DNA from: Peptoniphilus mikwangii
GTDB lineage: Bacteria; Bacillota; Clostridia; Tissierellales; Peptoniphilaceae
NCBI RefSeq assembly: GCF_000468535.1
Contig: NZ_AUQY01000002.1
Location: forward strand, 765,743-829,742
Length of the DNA: 64,000 nt
Direction of reading: 5' to 3'
Shown here: positions 1-10,303 of the stretch, piece after piece
Layout of the letters: each line of letters opens with the position of its first letter
How positions within the stretch are numbered: position 1 is the first letter of the stretch
Translations under genes and position numbers: made by a program
The notes under the pieces: model-generated
What the model saw: the letters and a program-made list of their open reading frames with translations, nothing else
What the model was told of the DNA's origin: nothing
Database searches by the model: none

Positions 1-111
1 TTCCGAATTATACATGTTCGCTGATAATTCATAAGAGGCTATTTCTCTGTCATCCTCAACAAGTCCTACAGAAGTTTTGAAAGTAGAAGTATCTATCCCA
101 AGTGATATCAT
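1..111 (-). CDS. tsaB: TsaB, tRNA threonylcarbamoyladenosine factor (5' part only)
   Basis: Only the first 37 codons lie in the window; the gene continues beyond base 1. They read MISLGIDTSTFKTSVGLV, the ASKHA-type opening (IDTST then S-V-x-L-V) of TsaB/YeaZ. TsaB is the partner of TsaD and TsaE in making threonylcarbamoyl-adenosine at position 37 of ANN-decoding tRNAs. The start ATG shares the four bases ATGA with the tsaE stop, so translation is probably coupled; tsaE followed by tsaB is the usual order in Bacillota. The identification rests on a short N-terminus plus this context. Confidence 0.85.
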   Translation of the reverse strand, partial: MISLGIDTSTFKTSVGLVEDDREIASYELSANMYNSE

Positions 112-557
112 CTTAAATCCTCCATTAATTCTTTAGCTCTATCTCCCACGGCATTGATTTCAATTTTCCTTTTATTTTCATCCAACTGAGTTATATTTAA
201 CTCCAAATAACATTCCGGTAAACTTGAACTTATTCTATCTGCCCACTCCACAACACATACTCCGTCTCCATAAAAATATTCATCAAATCCAAGATAATAT
301 ACATCATTATCTCCCTCTAATCTATATGTGTCAAAATGGTATAAATTAAGTTTTCCGTAATACTCATTCACTATCGTAAATGTAGGAGAAGTTATATAAT
401 CATCTATTCCCATTCCAATGCCTATACTCTTTGTAAGGGTCGTCTTGCCTGCGGCAAGGTCTCCGTTAAGACAAACTACATCACCTTTTTTCAAAAGGCT
501 GCCAAGTTTTTCTCCAAATTTTTTTGTTTCTTCAAGATTATTTAAAATTAGTTCCAT
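108..557 (-). CDS. tsaE: TsaE, tRNA threonylcarbamoyladenosine ATPase
   Basis: A 149-residue P-loop ATPase of the TsaE/YjeE family, of normal family length. It shows the Walker A motif GDLAAGKTT, the family signature SPTFTIVNEY, the HFDTYRL motif and a C-terminal VEWADR. It acts with TsaB and TsaD in t6A modification of tRNA. The open frame extends 30 codons upstream into the nitroreductase gene. I chose the ATG at 557 because MELILNNLEET matches the family N-terminus and GAGGGC lies six bases before it. That Shine-Dalgarno overlaps the stop of the nitroreductase gene, so the two are probably one transcript. Confidence 0.93.
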   Translation of the reverse strand: MELILNNLEETKKFGEKLGSLLKKGDVVCLNGDLAAGKTTLTKSIGIGMGIDDYITSPTFTIVNEYYGKLNLYHFDTYRLEGDNDVYYLGFDEYFYGDGVCVVEWADRISSSLPECYLELNITQLDENKRKIEINAVGDRAKELMEDLR

Positions 558-564
558 TCTGCCC

Positions 565-1086
565 TCAAAATTTTTCATAATGTACATGACTTTCAAATTC
601 CTTTTTCCTTTTTTCTGAAGGAATTTCAGCCTTATAGCCAAGTCCAATAATACATTCTACATTATATTTAGCAGGAATTTCAAGAGCTTCTCTTATAACA
701 TCTTCAGAAATTCTACCCTCATCATTTGTTGCACCTCTAACATTAGCCCAGCAGCTTCCTATATCTAAATCTTCTGCTTGAAATTGAATTACTGTAGCCG
801 CTATGCAGGCATCTTGGTTATATGTTACCGGCGCTAACTCCTTATCTGTTAAAACTGCTATTGCCGCTTTAGCTCCTTTCAAAAATCCTGCACCATGACT
901 TTTAAAATGCGAAAGCTCATCAAGTATTTTTTCATCTTCTATCAAAATGAATTGTAAACTGTCTAAATTTTTACCGGTAGGAGATTTAAGAGCACTTTCT
1001 AATATTATTTTCAATTCTTCTTGTTTTATTCTATCCGATTTATATTTTCTGATACTTCTTCTTTTTTCAACAAGCTCTTTAAACAT
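565..1086 (-). CDS. Nitroreductase-family FMN oxidoreductase
   Basis: A 173-residue nitroreductase-fold protein. The N-terminal RRSIRKY is the FMN-phosphate-binding signature, followed by SPTGKNLDSLQF, which corresponds to the SP-x-x-x-N segment of the family, and a C-terminal IIGLGYKAE segment. Such enzymes use NAD(P)H and FMN to reduce nitro groups, quinones or enones; the physiological substrate cannot be told from the sequence. It is the first gene of a minus-strand unit leading into tsaE and tsaB and is divergent from xpt. AGGAGG-type bases precede the ATG at 1086. It is shorter than the 200-220 residues of NfsB-type enzymes and resembles the small clostridial group. Confidence 0.88.
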   Translation of the reverse strand: MFKELVEKRRSIRKYKSDRIKQEELKIILESALKSPTGKNLDSLQFILIEDEKILDELSHFKSHGAGFLKGAKAAIAVLTDKELAPVTYNQDACIAATVIQFQAEDLDIGSCWANVRGATNDEGRISEDVIREALEIPAKYNVECIIGLGYKAEIPSEKRKKEFESHVHYEKF

Positions 1087-1184
1087 AATAATTCCTCCTT
1101 GACTTTTTTATATTATACCATTATTTTATACTTAATATCCTAAAAATCTTTGATTTTTTATAACATTATTCGGGGGAAGTAAAC

Positions 1185-1760
1185 ATGAAATTATTGGAAG
1201 AAAAAATAATAAAAGACGGCTATATTTTAGATGAAAATATAATAAAGGTAGATTCATTCTTAAATCATCAGCTTGATATAAAATTTTTATCTCAACTTTC
1301 CGATGAAATATATGAGCATTTTAAAGACAGAAATATAAATAAAATTCTCACAATTGAAGCATCGGGAATCGCACTTGCAACTGTATTGTCACAAAAATTC
1401 AATTATATTCCCGTCGTATTTGCCAAAAAGCAACACCACAAAAATTTGGGTGACAAAGTCTATCAGGAAGAGGTAAAGTCATTTACAACAGACAAAAAAT
1501 ATTCAGTCACAGTTTCAAAAAAATTCCTCTCCGAAAAAGATAATTTACTGATAATTGATGACTTCTTAGCAGAAGGTAATGCTTTAAACGGTCTTATAAA
1601 AATATCTCAACAAAGCGGTGCAAAAATAATCGGACTTAGTGTGGCAATAGAAAAAGGATTCCAAGACGGAGGAAAACTTATAAGAAAACTCGGTTACGAT
1701 TTATTTTCTCTTGCAATTATAACGGATATCAAGGATAACAAATTTACATTCAAAAAATAG
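1185..1760 (+). CDS. xpt: Xanthine phosphoribosyltransferase
   Basis: A 191-residue type I phosphoribosyltransferase matching Xpt in length and in its MKLLEEKIIKDGYI opening. The PRPP-binding loop is LLIIDDFLAEGNAL, and TIEASGIALA corresponds to the base-side segment. The enzyme converts xanthine and PRPP to XMP for purine salvage. GGGGGAAG lies just before the ATG. In many Bacillota xpt is preceded by a guanine riboswitch; the 98-base leader here shows no such aptamer. It is a single-gene unit ended by a strong hairpin. Confidence 0.93.
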   Translation: MKLLEEKIIKDGYILDENIIKVDSFLNHQLDIKFLSQLSDEIYEHFKDRNINKILTIEASGIALATVLSQKFNYIPVVFAKKQHHKNLGDKVYQEEVKSFTTDKKYSVTVSKKFLSEKDNLLIIDDFLAEGNALNGLIKISQQSGAKIIGLSVAIEKGFQDGGKLIRKLGYDLFSLAIITDIKDNKFTFKK

Positions 1761-1786
1761 AACAAATAATATAACTTTTTAAACAC

Positions 1787-1836
1787 AAAAAATGATATGT
1801 ATCCCGCTTGTCAAAAGAGGATACATATCATTTTTT
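1787..1836. terminator. Bidirectional rho-independent terminator
   Basis: A perfect 18-base inverted repeat (1787-1804 with 1819-1836) has an A-run on the left and a T-run on the right. It ends xpt on the plus strand and the M18 aminopeptidase gene on the minus strand. Confidence 0.92.
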
Positions 1837-1838
1837 CA

Positions 1839-3128
1839 TTATTTATATAATTCTAAAAATACTTTATATAAATATAAATTGTCATCTACCGCACAAAGTT
1901 CCCTTACAGAATGCATTGAAAGCATAGGATTTCCTATATCAACCGATTTTATATTTATATGATTTTGAGTTATAGGTCCTATTGTTGAACCTCCTCTCAT
2001 ATCGGAACGATTATAAAAACTTTGACACGGAACTTCCGCTCTGTCGCAAAGCCCCTTAAATATTGATGCCGAAACCGCATCAGATGTATAAGCTTTGTTC
2101 GCTGCATATTTTATAACAGGTCCTCCTCCAAGCAAAGGTCTGTTTGTAGGATCCGCTTTTTCTCCAAAGTTAAGATGAACAGCATGTGCCATGTCCGCTG
2201 AGATAATATAACTCAAATCTATCGCTCTAAAAAATTCTTCTCTGTTTTTTCCAAGTCCTATTGCAATTCTTTCAAGCGTATTCTCAACCATAGGGCTGTC
2301 TGCACCTTGTCTTGAACTGCTTCCGACTTCTTCGTTATCGGTACATACCATAACATTAACACCGCTACCCGAGTCGGTATCCATAAGTGCTTTTAAACTT
2401 ATATATGCCATAGCAAGATTATCAAGTCTTCCCACAGAAACAAACTCATTATTTAATCCAAGTATTTTGCCGCCGTTTCTGTCATATAAATATAAATCAT
2501 AGTCTGTAATGTCATCTGTCGAAACCGAAAGTTCTTTTGCCAATAAATCAACAAGCATATCTTCTTTTATTTCTTCATTAGCTAATCCCATAAGAGGAAG
2601 TGTATGTGTTTGCGGATTAAACTCAAATCCTTTATTAATATCCCTGTTCATATGAATTGCAAGGCTTGGTATTATAAGTAAATCCCTATCAATTTTTACC
2701 AGTTCAATCTTAGGATTTAATAAATTATCTGATTTTAATACAACTCTTCCGGCAATGCTTAGCGGTCTGTCAAACCATGTCGATAAAATTGCTCCTCCAT
2801 ATACTTCAGTGTTTAATTTTAAATTGTTTTCAAATTTCATTTGTGCATTATTTTTAATTCTAAATCCGGGTGAATCACTATGAGAGCCTACTATTTTAAA
2901 ACCGGTTTTCTCAACATCATTTCTTCCAATTGTAAATGCTATAATAGAACTGTCATTATTAGTTATATAACATTTATCACCTTTTTTAAGTTCCCAATTA
3001 TCCTTGCACTCAAGTTTTTTAAAACCGAATTTTTCCAAAAGCCCCGCCATATTTCTTACCGCAAAATAAGAACAGGGACTGTTGTCTATAAATTCAATAA
3101 GCTCTTTTGAAATTTTTACTGCATCCAT
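1839..3128 (-). CDS. M18-family aminopeptidase
   Basis: A 429-residue cytosolic zinc aminopeptidase of family M18 (aspartyl aminopeptidase/ApeB type). The metal-binding motifs are visible: VGSHSDSPGFRIK near residue 80, DNEEVGSSSRQGA near residue 265, and a late MLSMHSVRE segment carrying the last ligand histidine. It removes N-terminal residues from peptides during protein turnover. It lies 12 bases after the DUF3783 gene on the same strand and probably shares its transcript. AGGGGG precedes the ATG. Confidence 0.92.
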   Translation of the reverse strand: MDAVKISKELIEFIDNSPCSYFAVRNMAGLLEKFGFKKLECKDNWELKKGDKCYITNNDSSIIAFTIGRNDVEKTGFKIVGSHSDSPGFRIKNNAQMKFENNLKLNTEVYGGAILSTWFDRPLSIAGRVVLKSDNLLNPKIELVKIDRDLLIIPSLAIHMNRDINKGFEFNPQTHTLPLMGLANEEIKEDMLVDLLAKELSVSTDDITDYDLYLYDRNGGKILGLNNEFVSVGRLDNLAMAYISLKALMDTDSGSGVNVMVCTDNEEVGSSSRQGADSPMVENTLERIAIGLGKNREEFFRAIDLSYIISADMAHAVHLNFGEKADPTNRPLLGGGPVIKYAANKAYTSDAVSASIFKGLCDRAEVPCQSFYNRSDMRGGSTIGPITQNHINIKSVDIGNPMLSMHSVRELCAVDDNLYLYKVFLELYK

Positions 3129-3139
3129 TAATATACCCC

Positions 3140-3691
3140 CTATTTAAAAATTACTTTACTTAATCTATTATACCTCTCATCTATATCTTTTTCACTTATA
3201 TCTTTAAGTTCTCTTATACTAAGTGCAAAATCAATTTCTTCTTTGAGATTATTATTATTATTATTTTCTTTTTCAAACTTTTCCTGTGCTTTTTTTATAA
3301 GTCTGCCAAGTTCATTATATTTATTTACAATTTTATGTTCATCTTTTATATGAGATATTAAATATCTGAAACTCCAATTTTTTGATGTAGGTGTTATAAC
3401 CGCCTTATGCGGAATAATTATCCCCTCTTGTTTAATTTCAAAAGCAAATTTTCCAAGAACTTCTCTTTCAAAATCAGAGAATAATAAAAATTCAATTTCT
3501 CCTATTTCGTCACAACTTGAATTATATTCTGTATCATCTACTTCGACTCCCATTAAAATTCCGACCTTCTTATCTATATCATCATATTTTACTGTTTCAG
3601 TTTCAATACCGAGATTGTTTGCTATTTCTATAAGCTTTAAAAATCTTTCACTTTGAACATCAAACCCGTAAACCAACATTCTTTTATCCAT
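3140..3691 (-). CDS. DUF3783 domain protein with poly-Asn tract
   Basis: A 183-residue protein of unknown function. The middle part, FSDFEREVLGKFAFEI and then HKAVITPTSKNWSF, resembles the DUF3783 domain found in clostridial proteins; this is my recognition without a search. Residues after about 135 form a charged, helix-prone tail containing six consecutive asparagines encoded by an ATT/AAT triplet run. The frame could start nine codons earlier, but the ATG at 3691 has GGGAGG six bases upstream and is preferred. It is co-directional with the M18 aminopeptidase gene. Confidence 0.7.
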   Translation of the reverse strand: MDKRMLVYGFDVQSERFLKLIEIANNLGIETETVKYDDIDKKVGILMGVEVDDTEYNSSCDEIGEIEFLLFSDFEREVLGKFAFEIKQEGIIIPHKAVITPTSKNWSFRYLISHIKDEHKIVNKYNELGRLIKKAQEKFEKENNNNNNLKEEIDFALSIRELKDISEKDIDERYNRLSKVIFK

Positions 3692-3769
3692 AATTCCTCC
3701 CTTTTTTAACTCTATCAATCTTTACATTTATACCCAGATTAAAGTATAATACAAATCGGAGGTTTTTTT

Positions 3770-4666
3770 ATGCAAAAAAATAGTAAAATCATGTTAAGAG
3801 GATATATTATGACAATAATCGGAGCGACCTTTTGGGGCTTTTCCGGCACCTGCGGACAATATCTGATGAGTACAAAGGGGCTGGATGCTAAAATTATTGT
3901 AAACACAAGACTTATATTTGCAGGACTTATACTTATTTTATTATCTCTATATAAGAATAAAACAGAAACCTTCAAAATTTTTAAAAATAAAAAAGATACA
4001 TTGACTTTAATAGCCTTCGGTATATTTGGAATGTTATTTTGTCAGTTTTCATATTTAATTACAATTTCAAAAACTAATGCACCAACTGCAACGGTTCTTC
4101 AATTTTTAAGTTCAATATTTATTGTAGTAGGTGTTTGTATAAAAGAAATGCGTGCACCAAAAATTAAAGAAATAAGTTCAATTGCACTTGCACTATTGGG
4201 AACAGTTGTACTTGCAACTCACTTGGACCTAAGTACACTTGTAATAAGTAGTTCCGGACTGTTCTGGGGTATATTAGCCGCATTTTCCGTAGTTATTTAT
4301 ACCTTACTTCCAATAAACATATTAAAAAAATACTCAAGTTCTGTTGTTACAGGATTCGGTATGTTTATCGGAGGCATTGTCATTACTTTTTTACTCCAAC
4401 CTTGGAAATTTTCCGTTAATTTTGATATGATGACAATACTCGGTCTAATTGCGATGATAGTATTTGGAACTGTCCTTGCATTTAATTGTTTCCTAACCGG
4501 TGTTTCTATTATAGGACCTGTTCGCGGTTCTCTTATCGCCGGACTTGAAGCTGTTTCTTCACTTTTGTTTTCAATAATTTTATTAAAAGAGAGCTTTATG
4601 ATGATAGATTTATTCGGAATGCTACTTATACTTATGGCTGTTACGGTTTTAAGTTTCAATAAATAA
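3770..4666 (+). CDS. EamA/DMT-family transporter
   Basis: A 298-residue membrane protein with about ten hydrophobic segments arranged as two EamA repeats; the first begins IGATFWGFSGTCGQYL. Members of the drug/metabolite transporter superfamily export or import small metabolites, and the substrate here is unknown. GGAGG lies seven bases before the ATG, and TATAAT sits about 25 bases upstream. It is a single-gene unit between a divergent minus-strand pair and a terminator. Confidence 0.88.
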   Translation: MQKNSKIMLRGYIMTIIGATFWGFSGTCGQYLMSTKGLDAKIIVNTRLIFAGLILILLSLYKNKTETFKIFKNKKDTLTLIAFGIFGMLFCQFSYLITISKTNAPTATVLQFLSSIFIVVGVCIKEMRAPKIKEISSIALALLGTVVLATHLDLSTLVISSSGLFWGILAAFSVVIYTLLPINILKKYSSSVVTGFGMFIGGIVITFLLQPWKFSVNFDMMTILGLIAMIVFGTVLAFNCFLTGVSIIGPVRGSLIAGLEAVSSLLFSIILLKESFMMIDLFGMLLILMAVTVLSFNK

Positions 4667-4695
4667 GGACTTACTTTGAAAGTAAGTCCTTTTTA
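4666..4695. terminator. Rho-independent terminator between convergent genes
   Basis: AGGACTTACT (4666-4675) pairs with AGTAAGTCCT (4681-4690), followed by a T-run on the plus strand. The minus side also has a T-rich tail, so it can serve both the EamA gene and the stalk-domain gene. Confidence 0.9.
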
Positions 4696-5823
4696 TTATT
4701 TATTCAATGATATAGTTTCATTCTTCATGGTATTTACATTGAAGTATGTCAAATTGCTTCCTTCTATTTTTGCATTTTGTGTTTGATCTTCTGTTTTGTA
4801 AATTGCCATTCCATTTTTATCAAATACTATTAATTTATATTTAACCCCCAAATCATATGTGAATGTAGAAAGAACATAATTACCTTTTTTCTCAAGTGTT
4901 TCTACCTTCGCACCCGGATTAAGATTTACATTATTTTTTGAATACAACTCTCCATTACTTGCACTTACATAAAATACTTGACTTCCATTTGAAACTATCT
5001 TTCCATCTTTTACATTACTGTTTGAAATTACAGTGTCAAATGTTCCCTTATCCATATCATAAGAATAAAAGCTATTTCCCGATGTAAAATATAGCTTGTT
5101 TCCATCTTGATAAAAACTCTTTACTTCAAGATCACTTAACATCTTAACATCTTTATTTATTGAACTTTCTCTAAACAATCTATAATTTGTTCCATTTGTC
5201 TTTATCACATAATAATTCAAGTTATAATATATTGTACTTGAATAATCTTTGTAATCATCAATTGGATTTTCAGGTGGCTTAGGAGTAGGAACACTGCCGC
5301 CGGAATTGTTGTTTGATGTAATAACAAGACCTTTCTGATGTGTAAAATTATATTTCCAGCCAAATTCATTTACACAAAATCTCCATGTCATAGGAAAATA
5401 TGTCACATCTCTGAAAACCAATAAAGGATATTCCTCATTCCTGTTTACTATTGTCTTTCCATTTACTGTTATTTTAAAATTAGGAACTGTTACAGGATAT
5501 ACGTCTGCATTTTTTCTGTTAGTCTGATAAAAATCAAATTTACCGTTTATTCCGGTTTGATTAATTTGAAGTCCTGAATACTCGCTCCAATTTGTTTCAA
5601 CTCCTAAAAATCTTGTTGTATTGTATGTCATAGGAAAATATGTTATGTCCTTATAGACGATAAGCGGATACCTCGCATAGCTATTGTCTACACTAACTCC
5701 ATTTAACGTAACATTAAATCTCGGAAGTCCCACATAAGTTCCCTGTGCATTTACCTTTGGAGCAAATGCTATTAATAGTACAAATGCTATTACTAAGGAA
5801 TAAATTTTTTTAATACTCTTCAT
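4696..5823 (-). CDS. Secreted protein with two stalk-type repeats and a DUF5050-like region
   Basis: A 375-residue exported protein. Residues 1-26 form a signal peptide ending in VNAQ. Two similar repeats follow, each with a short NG turn, a Y-P-L-(I/L)-V core and D(I/V)TYFPMT, starting near residues 35 and 110. They resemble the copper-amine-oxidase N-terminal 'stalk' domain of clostridial surface proteins. A Pro-rich linker (PTPKPPENP) leads to a C-terminal half of short strand repeats (GNKLYFTSGN, GSQVFYVSAS) similar to DUF5050-type propeller regions. The role is unknown, possibly cell-surface sensing or adhesion. It is a single gene divergent from a MATE gene. Confidence 0.75.
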   Translation of the reverse strand: MKSIKKIYSLVIAFVLLIAFAPKVNAQGTYVGLPRFNVTLNGVSVDNSYARYPLIVYKDITYFPMTYNTTRFLGVETNWSEYSGLQINQTGINGKFDFYQTNRKNADVYPVTVPNFKITVNGKTIVNRNEEYPLLVFRDVTYFPMTWRFCVNEFGWKYNFTHQKGLVITSNNNSGGSVPTPKPPENPIDDYKDYSSTIYYNLNYYVIKTNGTNYRLFRESSINKDVKMLSDLEVKSFYQDGNKLYFTSGNSFYSYDMDKGTFDTVISNSNVKDGKIVSNGSQVFYVSASNGELYSKNNVNLNPGAKVETLEKKGNYVLSTFTYDLGVKYKLIVFDKNGMAIYKTEDQTQNAKIEGSNLTYFNVNTMKNETISLNK

Positions 5824-5875
5824 TTTTTATCATCTCCTTAACTATAAGTTTAACCTATTCCATTTAAAAAATAAA

Positions 5876-5904
5876 TTGACAATCTAATTACAATTAGAAG
5901 TCAA
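5876..5904. promoter_or_regulatory. Imperfect palindrome, possible operator
   Basis: TTGAC..TCTAATT is mirrored by AATTAGA.GTCAA in the 171-base gap between the divergent stalk-protein and MATE genes. The symmetry and position suit a repressor site for one or both genes, but no regulator is encoded next to it. Confidence 0.35.
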
Positions 5905-5961
5905 AAATATTAAATTATCAAAATTTACTATAACTTTTTATTTCATCATAATTTTAATTTA

Positions 5962-5970
5962 TGTTATAAT
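5962..5970 (+). promoter_or_regulatory. Extended -10 promoter for MATE gene
   Basis: TGT-TATAAT is an extended -10 element, 25 bases before the ATG at 5995. No good -35 hexamer is seen. Confidence 0.55.
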
Positions 5971-5994
5971 GAACCTTATAGTGATGGTGATTTT

Positions 5995-7344
5995 ATGCAT
6001 AATAATAAACAGATATTCAACAAATTAGTTCAACTTTCAATTCCTACAATGGCTGCAATGCTATTGCAATCAATATATGATATAGTGGATATGTACTGGG
6101 TTGGAAAAATTTCTTCTCAGGCTATTTCCGCTGTAACTTTATTTTCAACTATACTGTGGTTATTTGAAGTTTTAAACGAAATTATAGGCGTAAGTTCCGT
6201 ATCAATGATTTCGCAAAGTGTAGGAAGAAATGACATTGAAATGAAAGAAAAAATATGCGAACAAACTCTTTCTTTTAAGTTTTTGATGGGAATTCTAACT
6301 TCGATATTACTTTTTATTTTCATTAAACCTCTACTACACTTCTACACCCCCGACAAGACTGTAATAGATATAGCACTTTCTTATGGTTATTTAAGAATCT
6401 TTTTTATTCCTATTATGTTTTCGTCATTCTCTGTAAATTCAATATTCAGGTGTACGGGAGATCCTAAAACACCAATGAAAATAATGGGATTTTGTGCAAT
6501 ACTGAATATGATTTTAGACCCTATATTTATGTTTGAAAAAGTTCCTTTTATAAATATTACGGGATTTAATTTAGGAACATTTGGCGCAGCGGTTGCCACT
6601 GTAATTTCAACATCAGTCAGTTTTCTAATCGGTTTTTTTATTTTACTTAAAGGAAATAATTATATAAAAATTAAATTTAAAAATTTATTCAGATTAATTC
6701 CAAATATTGACTATAAATTAATTACCGTCGGAATTCCCGGTGCTTTTGAATCATTCCTTACATTTTTATTTGAGGCAGCAAGAGTAAAATTTGTAGCAAG
6801 TTATGGATTAATTCCACTTACAGCTGCCGGAATAAGTTCTAAAATTTATGGGGTCTCAATGTTGCCTATGATGGGATTGTTAATGGGCGGTTCAGTCCTT
6901 GTAGGTAATTTTCTTGGAGAAGAGAATATAGATGCAGCAGAAGAGACATCAAAAACAGCTGCAAAATTTAATGCCATAATATTATTTGTTTTTACATTGA
7001 TTTGCTTTATTTTTTCCAAAAAATTAATATCCATTTTTACAAATGATATTGATGTAATAAATATGGGAGCAATTTTCTTGCCGGCTTCGGCAATGTGTAT
7101 ATCTTTTTTAGGATACGGACTTGGAAGAGCTACAGTATTTATGGGTTCAGGATATAATACTCCTCTCTTAATATCATCCTTAGTTTCTCAGTGGATATTA
7201 CAAATGCCTTTAATTATACTTTGTAGAAAACTTAACTTACCTGTACAATATTTATGGTATACTTATATCCCATCAGATTTTCTGTTTTTTGTTATGATAA
7301 TGGTGTATCATAAACAAGGCAAGTGGAAAAATAAAAGAGTATAA
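5995..7344 (+). CDS. MATE-family efflux transporter
   Basis: A 449-residue protein with about twelve membrane segments in two homologous halves. The first opens with LVQLSIPTMAAMLLQSIYDIVDMYWVG split by the usual short polar turns, and the second with ITVGIPGAFESF. MATE transporters export cationic drugs or metabolites by sodium or proton antiport. The start is supported by GGTGAT seven bases upstream. A second, different MATE gene lies at 61216. The substrate cannot be inferred. Confidence 0.9.
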   Translation: MHNNKQIFNKLVQLSIPTMAAMLLQSIYDIVDMYWVGKISSQAISAVTLFSTILWLFEVLNEIIGVSSVSMISQSVGRNDIEMKEKICEQTLSFKFLMGILTSILLFIFIKPLLHFYTPDKTVIDIALSYGYLRIFFIPIMFSSFSVNSIFRCTGDPKTPMKIMGFCAILNMILDPIFMFEKVPFINITGFNLGTFGAAVATVISTSVSFLIGFFILLKGNNYIKIKFKNLFRLIPNIDYKLITVGIPGAFESFLTFLFEAARVKFVASYGLIPLTAAGISSKIYGVSMLPMMGLLMGGSVLVGNFLGEENIDAAEETSKTAAKFNAIILFVFTLICFIFSKKLISIFTNDIDVINMGAIFLPASAMCISFLGYGLGRATVFMGSGYNTPLLISSLVSQWILQMPLIILCRKLNLPVQYLWYTYIPSDFLFFVMIMVYHKQGKWKNKRV

Positions 7345-7374
7345 ACTGACAATAATTTATTTTATAAGAATATA

Positions 7375-7402
7375 AAAAAGGGTATCAATCGATACCCTTT
7401 TA
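7375..7402. terminator. Bidirectional terminator, MATE / groEL
   Basis: AAAGGGTATC (7377-7386) pairs with GATACCCTTT (7391-7400) around a four-base loop, with A- and T-runs outside, between two convergent genes. Confidence 0.9.
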
Positions 7403-7405
7403 TTA

Positions 7406-9040
<1,635 letters not shown>

Positions 9041-9322
9041 TTACTTTAATACCGCTAAAATATCTGTGTATTTAACTATTGTATATTTTTCTTTTTCAAC
9101 TTCAATTTCTGAACCTGCATATTTAGAAAATACAACTTTATCTCCAACATGCACTTCATCACATCTTTTCTCATCATCCAATATAGCCTTGCCTATTGCA
9201 ACAATCTCCGCTATATTTGATTCTTCCTTTGCAGAACTTGGCAATACAATACCTGACTTTGTAGTTTCTTCTTTTTCAACTTTTTTAATTACAAGCTTAT
9301 CATCTAATGGTTTTAAATTCAT
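9041..9322 (-). CDS. groS: Co-chaperonin GroES (10 kDa)
   Basis: A 93-residue GroES beginning MNLKPLDDKLVIKKVE, with the mobile loop around TTKSGIVLPSSAKE and a C-terminal YTDILAVL strand. It caps the GroEL ring. It is the first gene of the groES-groEL operon; the intergenic space to groEL is short and holds only the groEL Shine-Dalgarno. Confidence 0.98.
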   Translation of the reverse strand: MNLKPLDDKLVIKKVEKEETTKSGIVLPSSAKEESNIAEIVAIGKAILDDEKRCDEVHVGDKVVFSKYAGSEIEVEKEKYTIVKYTDILAVLK

Positions 9323-9366
9323 TTTTAAGCCTCCTAAATATATTAATTATTTTATTTTTAAACTAT

Positions 9367-9393
9367 TTAGCACTCATAAAGATAGAGTGCTAA
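9367..9393. promoter_or_regulatory. CIRCE operator (HrcA site)
   Basis: TTAGCACTC, nine bases, then GAGTGCTAA: an exact match to the CIRCE inverted repeat bound by the heat-shock repressor HrcA. It lies 45 bases upstream of groES and directly downstream of the promoter. hrcA itself is not in the window. Confidence 0.97.
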
Positions 9394-9403
9394 CTTACTT
9401 ATT

Positions 9404-9432
9404 ATTTTAATACACGCATAAAATTTTTTCAA
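9404..9432 (-). promoter_or_regulatory. Sigma-A-type promoter of groESL
   Basis: On the minus strand TTGAAA (9432-9427), 17 bases, then TAAAAT (9409-9404). The predicted transcript start falls just before CIRCE, so HrcA would block initiation or early elongation. Confidence 0.8.
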
Positions 9433-9585
9433 GTGATATTTGAAAAAATTTGACATTTTTTTACCTTTAATTTCTATCTGACATTTTTTACTTTATCAAT
9501 ATGTTTAATCTAAATTAAACTATTTATAATTCCTAATTGCTATGTTTTATTTTCACAGATGATTTATTTATATGCTATTTCAAAT

Positions 9586-9605
9586 AAAAAAGGAGCTTTC
9601 GCCCC
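9586..9605 (-). terminator. Rho-independent terminator after the B3/4 gene
   Basis: On the minus strand GGGGC-GAAA-GCTCC forms a five-pair stem with a GAAA tetraloop, followed by six T. It lies four bases after the stop of the B3/4-domain gene. The 154 bases from here to the groESL promoter show nothing else. Confidence 0.75.
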
Positions 9606-9609
9606 ATTT

Positions 9610-10302
9610 TTATATTTCTGTTTCTTCTCCTGCCGGTGCGGCAAATATCTTATAGCTTCCGCCGCAAACTTCTTTTATACTTTTACATATCTCGTCAAGA
9701 ACTTTCATTCTCATTTCAGTACTTGTATTCTGATTGCCCTGAATTATAAGAAGTACATTTTTTGTATCTTCAACTATTTTAAAATCCTCAGCATCTCTCG
9801 CATCCAAATATGCGGCAATCTTTTCATCGTCCCTATATACAAAATCACCTTCATGAACAGGTTTTGTTCCTCCTCCAACGGGTACAAAACTTTCAGTTTT
9901 ATCCGTAAAAGTAAATCTTATAGCCCCCTTAAATGAGTCCGCATCATGTGCTCCGATTGACAGCATACTTTTTAATGAGCCCATATTATATAAATCTATA
10001 AGTGAGTTTATCCTCGGCATAGCTCCGCGTCTTTTTATATTGTTAATGAGTGCTTCTGCTGATGGCGGATATCTCTTTAAAGATCTTCCTATCGCTCTTA
10101 TCTTTTCTCTATATCCTTCAAGCACTTCATTTTCTTCAAGCATTTGCTCTGTAACATCAAGAGCTCTGTCAGTGAGATATTTTATCTCATCTTCATACTT
10201 TAAAGGTAATGCGGCATTCAAATTCACATTTTCAAGTAGTGCACCTACTATTGCATCAACACCAAGTACGCTTCTTATTTTTTCATCTACTATAAATTTC
10301 AA
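9610..10302 (-). CDS. B3/4-domain protein (PheT editing-domain-like)
   Basis: A 230-residue protein carrying the B3/B4 fold known from the editing module of phenylalanyl-tRNA synthetase beta chain. Recognisable segments are GRSLKRYPPSAEALI, RRGAMPRINSLIDLYN, SIGAHDADS and FVPVGGGTKPVHEGDF. Stand-alone B3/4 proteins have been proposed to act on aminoacyl-tRNAs or related substrates. It begins one base after the hisS stop, so the two are co-transcribed, which hints at a tRNA-charging role. The exact substrate is unknown. Confidence 0.82.
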   Translation of the reverse strand: MKFIVDEKIRSVLGVDAIVGALLENVNLNAALPLKYEDEIKYLTDRALDVTEQMLEENEVLEGYREKIRAIGRSLKRYPPSAEALINNIKRRGAMPRINSLIDLYNMGSLKSMLSIGAHDADSFKGAIRFTFTDKTESFVPVGGGTKPVHEGDFVYRDDEKIAAYLDARDAEDFKIVEDTKNVLLIIQGNQNTSTEMRMKVLDEICKSIKEVCGGSYKIFAAPAGEETEI

Positions 10303-10303
10303 A

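Noticed and set aside
1087..1184. Possible guanine riboswitch before xpt
   Set aside because: The 98-base leader lacks the conserved loop and junction bases of the purine aptamer and shows no terminator.
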